A stretch of DNA of 7,686 nucleotides, taken from assembly GCA_037440385.1 (NCBI GenBank), contig JBBIUI010000100.1, forward strand, positions 1-7,686, read 5' to 3'. Shown here in pieces: positions 5,542 to 7,686 of this stretch. The notes under the pieces are model-generated. The model saw only the letters and a program-made list of their open reading frames with translations, made no database searches and was not told the origin of the DNA. Made by a program: the position numbers and the translations under genes. This DNA is from CG2-30-68-42 sp037440385 (lineage in GTDB: Bacteria; Pseudomonadota; Gammaproteobacteria; Burkholderiales; Rhodocyclaceae). Numbering within the stretch: the first letter of the stretch is position 1; every line of letters begins with the position of its first letter.

Positions 5542-6384
5542 ATGTCGGGCAACTGGCTCAAGACGGCGATTCTGATGGCGGGCATCGTGGCCCTGTTCGG
5601 CGCGGTCGGTGCGGCGATCGGCGGCCAGCAGGGCATGCTGCTCGCGCTGGTGTTCGGCGGCGCGATGAACGTATTCGCCTACTGGTTCTCGGACAAGATG
5701 GTGCTGCGCATGTACGACGCGCAGGAGGTCGACGAGACCAGCTCGCCCTACCTGTATGGCATCGTCCGGGAGCTGGCCGCGAATGCCGTCCTGCCGATGC
5801 CGCGGGTGTATGTCATCGACGAGGATCAGCCCAACGCGTTCGCCACCGGCCGTAACCCGGATCATGCGGCGGTGGCGGCGACGCGGGGCATCCTGCAGAG
5901 GCTGTCCCGGCGCGAGCTGCGCGGCGTGATGGCGCACGAGCTCACGCACGTGAAGCACCGCGACATCCTGATCTCCACGATCAGTGCGACGGTGGCCGGC
6001 GCGATCTCCGCGCTCGCGAACTTCGCGATGTTCTTCGGCGGACGCGACTCGGAAGGCCGCCGCACGAATCCGCTCGTCGCGATCCTGATCGCACTGCTGG
6101 CGCCGCTGGCCGCGATGCTGATCCAGATGGCGATCTCGCGTGCGCGCGAATTCGAGGCCGACCGCGGCGGCGCGGAAATCTCGCGCGACCCGAACGCGCT
6201 CGCGGATGCGCTGACGAAGATCGACGCCTATGCCCGCGGCATTCCGATGGCGAGTGCCGAGGCCCATCCCGCGACCGCGCAGATGATGATCCTGAATCCC
6301 CTCTCGGGCGGGGGCATCGCCAACCTGTTCAGCACCCATCCCTCGACCGAGGAGCGCGTCGCGCGGCTGCGCGCGATGGCCTGA
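5542..6384 (+). CDS. htpX: Membrane-bound zinc protease HtpX (M48B)
   Basis: Inner-membrane metalloprotease that degrades misfolded membrane proteins, with its active site on the cytoplasmic side. The 280-aa length is near the family norm. Two N-terminal membrane segments (about 7-26 and 31-50) precede the catalytic domain. The zinc site is AHELTHVKHRD, with His132, catalytic Glu133 and His136, and the third ligand is Glu205 in REFEADRGG. Two more hydrophobic stretches lie at about 145-165 and 178-198. NAFATGRNP (98-106) and the C-terminal FSTHPSTEERVARLRAM are family hallmarks. The start is set by GGAGGA at 5527. It has its own promoter signals, including a sigma-32-like one, after a long spacer, so it is probably transcribed apart from def-fmt. 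It converges with the acyl carrier protein gene, with 7 bp between stops. Confidence 0.96.
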   Translation: MSGNWLKTAILMAGIVALFGAVGAAIGGQQGMLLALVFGGAMNVFAYWFSDKMVLRMYDAQEVDETSSPYLYGIVRELAANAVLPMPRVYVIDEDQPNAFATGRNPDHAAVAATRGILQRLSRRELRGVMAHELTHVKHRDILISTISATVAGAISALANFAMFFGGRDSEGRRTNPLVAILIALLAPLAAMLIQMAISRAREFEADRGGAEISRDPNALADALTKIDAYARGIPMASAEAHPATAQMMILNPLSGGGIANLFSTHPSTEERVARLRAMA

Positions 6385-6391
6385 ACCGGCG

Positions 6392-6637
6392 CTACCGCAC
6401 TCGCTCCGCGAGATAGGCGACGATGCCGTCGAGCGTGACCAGCTTGCGGTAGTCGGCCTCGGGGATGTCGACGCCGAAGCGTTCGTGAAGCGCCAGGATC
6501 ACGTTCAGCCAGTCCATCGAGTCGAGATCCACCTGGGCGCGCAGCGGCGCATCGGGCGCGAGCTCGGCTTCCGAGAGTTCCGGTGCGATGGCCTCGATCG
6601 CCGCGAGCACTCCGGCGCGGATTTCATGTTCGTTCAT
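6392..6637 (-). CDS. Acyl carrier protein
   Basis: Small cytoplasmic carrier, 81 aa from the start at 6637, which is the usual ACP length. The phosphopantetheine attachment motif is VDLDSMDWLN with Ser40; Met replaces the usual Leu after the serine. It is followed by helix II-III residues 'ALHERFGVDIPEADYRKLVTLDGIVAYLAERV'-like in pattern, with acidic residues as expected for partner docking. The start is preferred because GGGAGG lies just upstream; a longer frame from 6778 would only add a low-complexity repeat-encoded tail. It follows an E2 acyltransferase gene on the same strand, with a 277-bp gap. The pairing suggests a dedicated ACP that receives or carries acyl groups linked to that 2-oxoacid dehydrogenase complex rather than the main fatty-acid ACP. 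This role is inferred. Confidence 0.88.
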   Translation of the reverse strand: MNEHEIRAGVLAAIEAIAPELSEAELAPDAPLRAQVDLDSMDWLNVILALHERFGVDIPEADYRKLVTLDGIVAYLAERVR

Positions 6638-6640
6638 GGT

Positions 6641-6647
6641 CCCTCCC
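6641..6647 (-). promoter_or_regulatory. Ribosome binding site of the acyl carrier protein gene
   Basis: On the minus strand GGGAGGG ends 3 bases before the ATG at 6637. The Shine-Dalgarno core is strong and, with the ACP-like length obtained, decides the start codon over the upstream one at 6778. Confidence 0.65.
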
Positions 6648-6672
6648 GGCATCGTGCGGTCACCGTGCGCAG

Positions 6673-6705
6673 CGTTCGCACCGTTCGCACCGTTCGCACC
6701 GTTCG
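6673..6705 (-). repeat. 9-bp tandem repeat upstream of the acyl carrier protein gene
   Basis: Three exact copies of CGTTCGCAC (plus strand) at 6673-6681, 6682-6690 and 6691-6699, then a partial copy CGTTCG at 6700-6705. The array ends about 36 bases before the ACP start, so it would lie in the ACP mRNA leader. The unit is a multiple of three, so copy-number change would not shift a frame if the longer upstream start were used. Confidence 0.8.
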
Positions 6706-6723
6706 TATTCGACATTCGTGCGC

Positions 6724-6745
6724 CGGCTGCCATCGAAGGCAGCCG
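6724..6745 (-). other. Hairpin in the E2-ACP spacer
   Basis: CGGCTGCC and GGCAGCCG form a perfect 8-bp stem around a 6-base loop (6732-6737). No T-run follows on either strand, so it is not a standard intrinsic terminator. It may be an mRNA processing or stability element between the two genes, or chance in GC-rich DNA. Confidence 0.35.
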
Positions 6746-6914
6746 CCCGAGCCGCGCGCACCCGTACCGGGCAGGCATCGGGCCCGGCGCTCTCCTCCCC
6801 TGGCCGAATGGCGCACACCTCGATCCCGCGTGGGGGCATGAGGAGTCGCGGCCGTGTGAAATGCGGTCCGTCCCCGATCGACCCTGCTACGGGCATCACG
6901 GCCGGGGAACGCTC

Positions 6915-7686
6915 CTACAATCGCTCCGGGCGCTGCAGCAGATCGCGGATGCGCGCGAGGAACAGCGCGCCGCGATGCCCGTCGCTCGCCCGGTGATCGG
7001 CCGAGAGCGTCGCGGTGATCGCCGGCATCACGCATACGGCGCCCTCGCGCACCCAGGGCCTGTCGGCCGGGCTGCCGAAACCGACCAGCGCGACCTGCGG
7101 CGGATAGATCACGCCGAACACGGTCTCCACGGCCTGCTCGCCGAGATTCGTCACGGTAAGCGTCGCATCCGACAGTTCGGAGCTGCGCAGGCTGCCGGCG
7201 CGCGCGCGCTTCACCAGGTCGCCGAGCTCGCGCATGATGCGCTCGAGCGGCTTGGCGGCGACGTCGTGCAGCGCAGGCGCGATCAGACCGCCCTGGCGCA
7301 GCGAGATCGCGACGCCGAGATGCACCGCGGGAGCCGGCCAGAACGCTCCGTCGCGCCAGAAGCCGTTCATGTCGGGAAACTCCCGCGCCGCGACCGCCAC
7401 CGCCTTCAGCAGCGGCGCGGCCAGCAGCAGCCGGTCGGCGAGCGGGCGCTGCGCGTTCGTGCGCGCGAGCCACTCGATCGCGAGCGCGAGCGGAACCGTC
7501 TCCGACAGGTAGTAATGCGGAATTTCGCGCTTCGAGCGGCTCATCGCCGCCGCGATCGCGCGTCGCATCGCCGCCTGGCGATCCGCCGTCGGCTGCGGGG
7601 CGCTCGCTCGCGCGGCCGCCGCGCGTTCCACGTCCGCGAGCGCCAGCGCACCGCCGGGGCCGGTTCCGCGGAGTGCGGCGACATCC
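6915..7686 (-). CDS. 2-oxoacid dehydrogenase E2 acyltransferase, C-terminal part (enters from right edge)
   Basis: Dihydrolipoyl acyltransferase core of a pyruvate- or branched-chain-type dehydrogenase complex; it moves acyl groups from lipoyl arms to CoA. The frame is open to the window edge, giving 256 visible residues. The first about 24 (DVAALRGTGPGGALALADVE) are the end of a peripheral subunit-binding domain, which docks E1 or E3. After an Ala/Pro linker, the catalytic domain begins near RQAAMRRAIAAAMSRSKREIPHYY. The active-site motif DHRASDG, with catalytic His and Asp in HxxxDG form, lies near the C-terminus. SELSDATLTVTNLG and 'YPPQVALVGFG' are family motifs. The GTG at 7631 is inside the gene and is not the start. 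Lipoyl domain(s) must lie beyond the edge. Which oxoacid it serves cannot be decided here. An acyl carrier protein gene follows. Confidence 0.92.
   Translation of the reverse strand, partial: DVAALRGTGPGGALALADVERAAAARASAPQPTADRQAAMRRAIAAAMSRSKREIPHYYLSETVPLALAIEWLARTNAQRPLADRLLLAAPLLKAVAVAAREFPDMNGFWRDGAFWPAPAVHLGVAISLRQGGLIAPALHDVAAKPLERIMRELGDLVKRARAGSLRSSELSDATLTVTNLGEQAVETVFGVIYPPQVALVGFGSPADRPWVREGAVCVMPAITATLSADHRASDGHRGALFLARIRDLLQRPERL

Larger units (their letters stand above)
6638..6914. other. 277-bp spacer between the E2 and acyl carrier protein genes
   Basis: No gene is supported. The minus strand has open frames through it, but they show only repeat-derived runs such as ERCERC or GANGAN. 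The spacer holds the 9-bp tandem repeat, a hairpin and the ACP ribosome site. No convincing sigma-70 promoter for ACP was found, so ACP may depend on read-through from the E2 gene or on a promoter I cannot recognise. Confidence 0.55.

Noticed and set aside
5425..6339. A 304-codon minus-strand frame opposite htpX
   Set aside because: It is a mirror of the certain htpX gene, with Arg/His-rich low-information sequence.
6638..6778. Longer acyl carrier protein start at 6778
   Set aside because: It would add 47 residues of non-homologous low-complexity sequence, whereas the ATG at 6637 has a strong ribosome site and gives the normal 81-aa length.
6634..7473. A 279-codon minus-strand frame overlapping the E2 gene and spacer
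   Set aside because: It overlaps the recognisable E2 catalytic domain in another frame and ends in repeat-encoded RTVRTVRTV sequence.

Overview
The window is a very GC-rich, gene-dense stretch of bacterial chromosome. It most likely comes from a betaproteobacterium, near Burkholderiales or related orders. The reasons are the TopB protein type, and the arrangement of a LysM protein, dprA and topB running leftward, divergent from def, fmt and htpX running rightward. The placement rests on recalled gene order and protein motifs; no search was run.

Left block (about 1-3346, minus strand): a secreted LysM-domain protein, dprA (DNA-processing protein for transformation) and the N-terminal 353 codons of topB (DNA topoisomerase III), which runs off the left edge. 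LysM and dprA are 9 bp apart. dprA and topB are separated by 171 bp holding a compact hairpin that may be a terminator. Middle block (3513-6384, plus strand): def (peptide deformylase) and fmt (methionyl-tRNA formyltransferase), 19 bp apart, which act at opposite ends of the N-formyl-methionine cycle. After a 570-bp non-coding gap comes htpX, a membrane-bound M48 zinc protease of the heat-shock and envelope-stress response. The 166-bp divergent gap before def appears to carry leftward promoter signals. The best rightward promoter match lies inside the first codons of the LysM gene.

Right block (6392-7686, minus strand): the C-terminal part of a 2-oxoacid dehydrogenase E2 acyltransferase (entering from the right edge), a 277-bp gap with a 9-bp tandem repeat and a hairpin, then a small acyl carrier protein. 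The block converges on htpX with only 7 bp between stop codons.

Most genes are ordinary housekeeping genes. The unusual content is in the spacers: a palindromic MITE/REP-like element of the 'GTCATTGCGAG' type with degenerate partial copies between fmt and htpX; a duplicated 16-bp box next to a sigma-32-like promoter for htpX; a tandem repeat just upstream of the acyl carrier protein gene; and the pairing of an acyl carrier protein with an E2 subunit. I see no defence system, CRISPR array, RNA gene or complete transposon.
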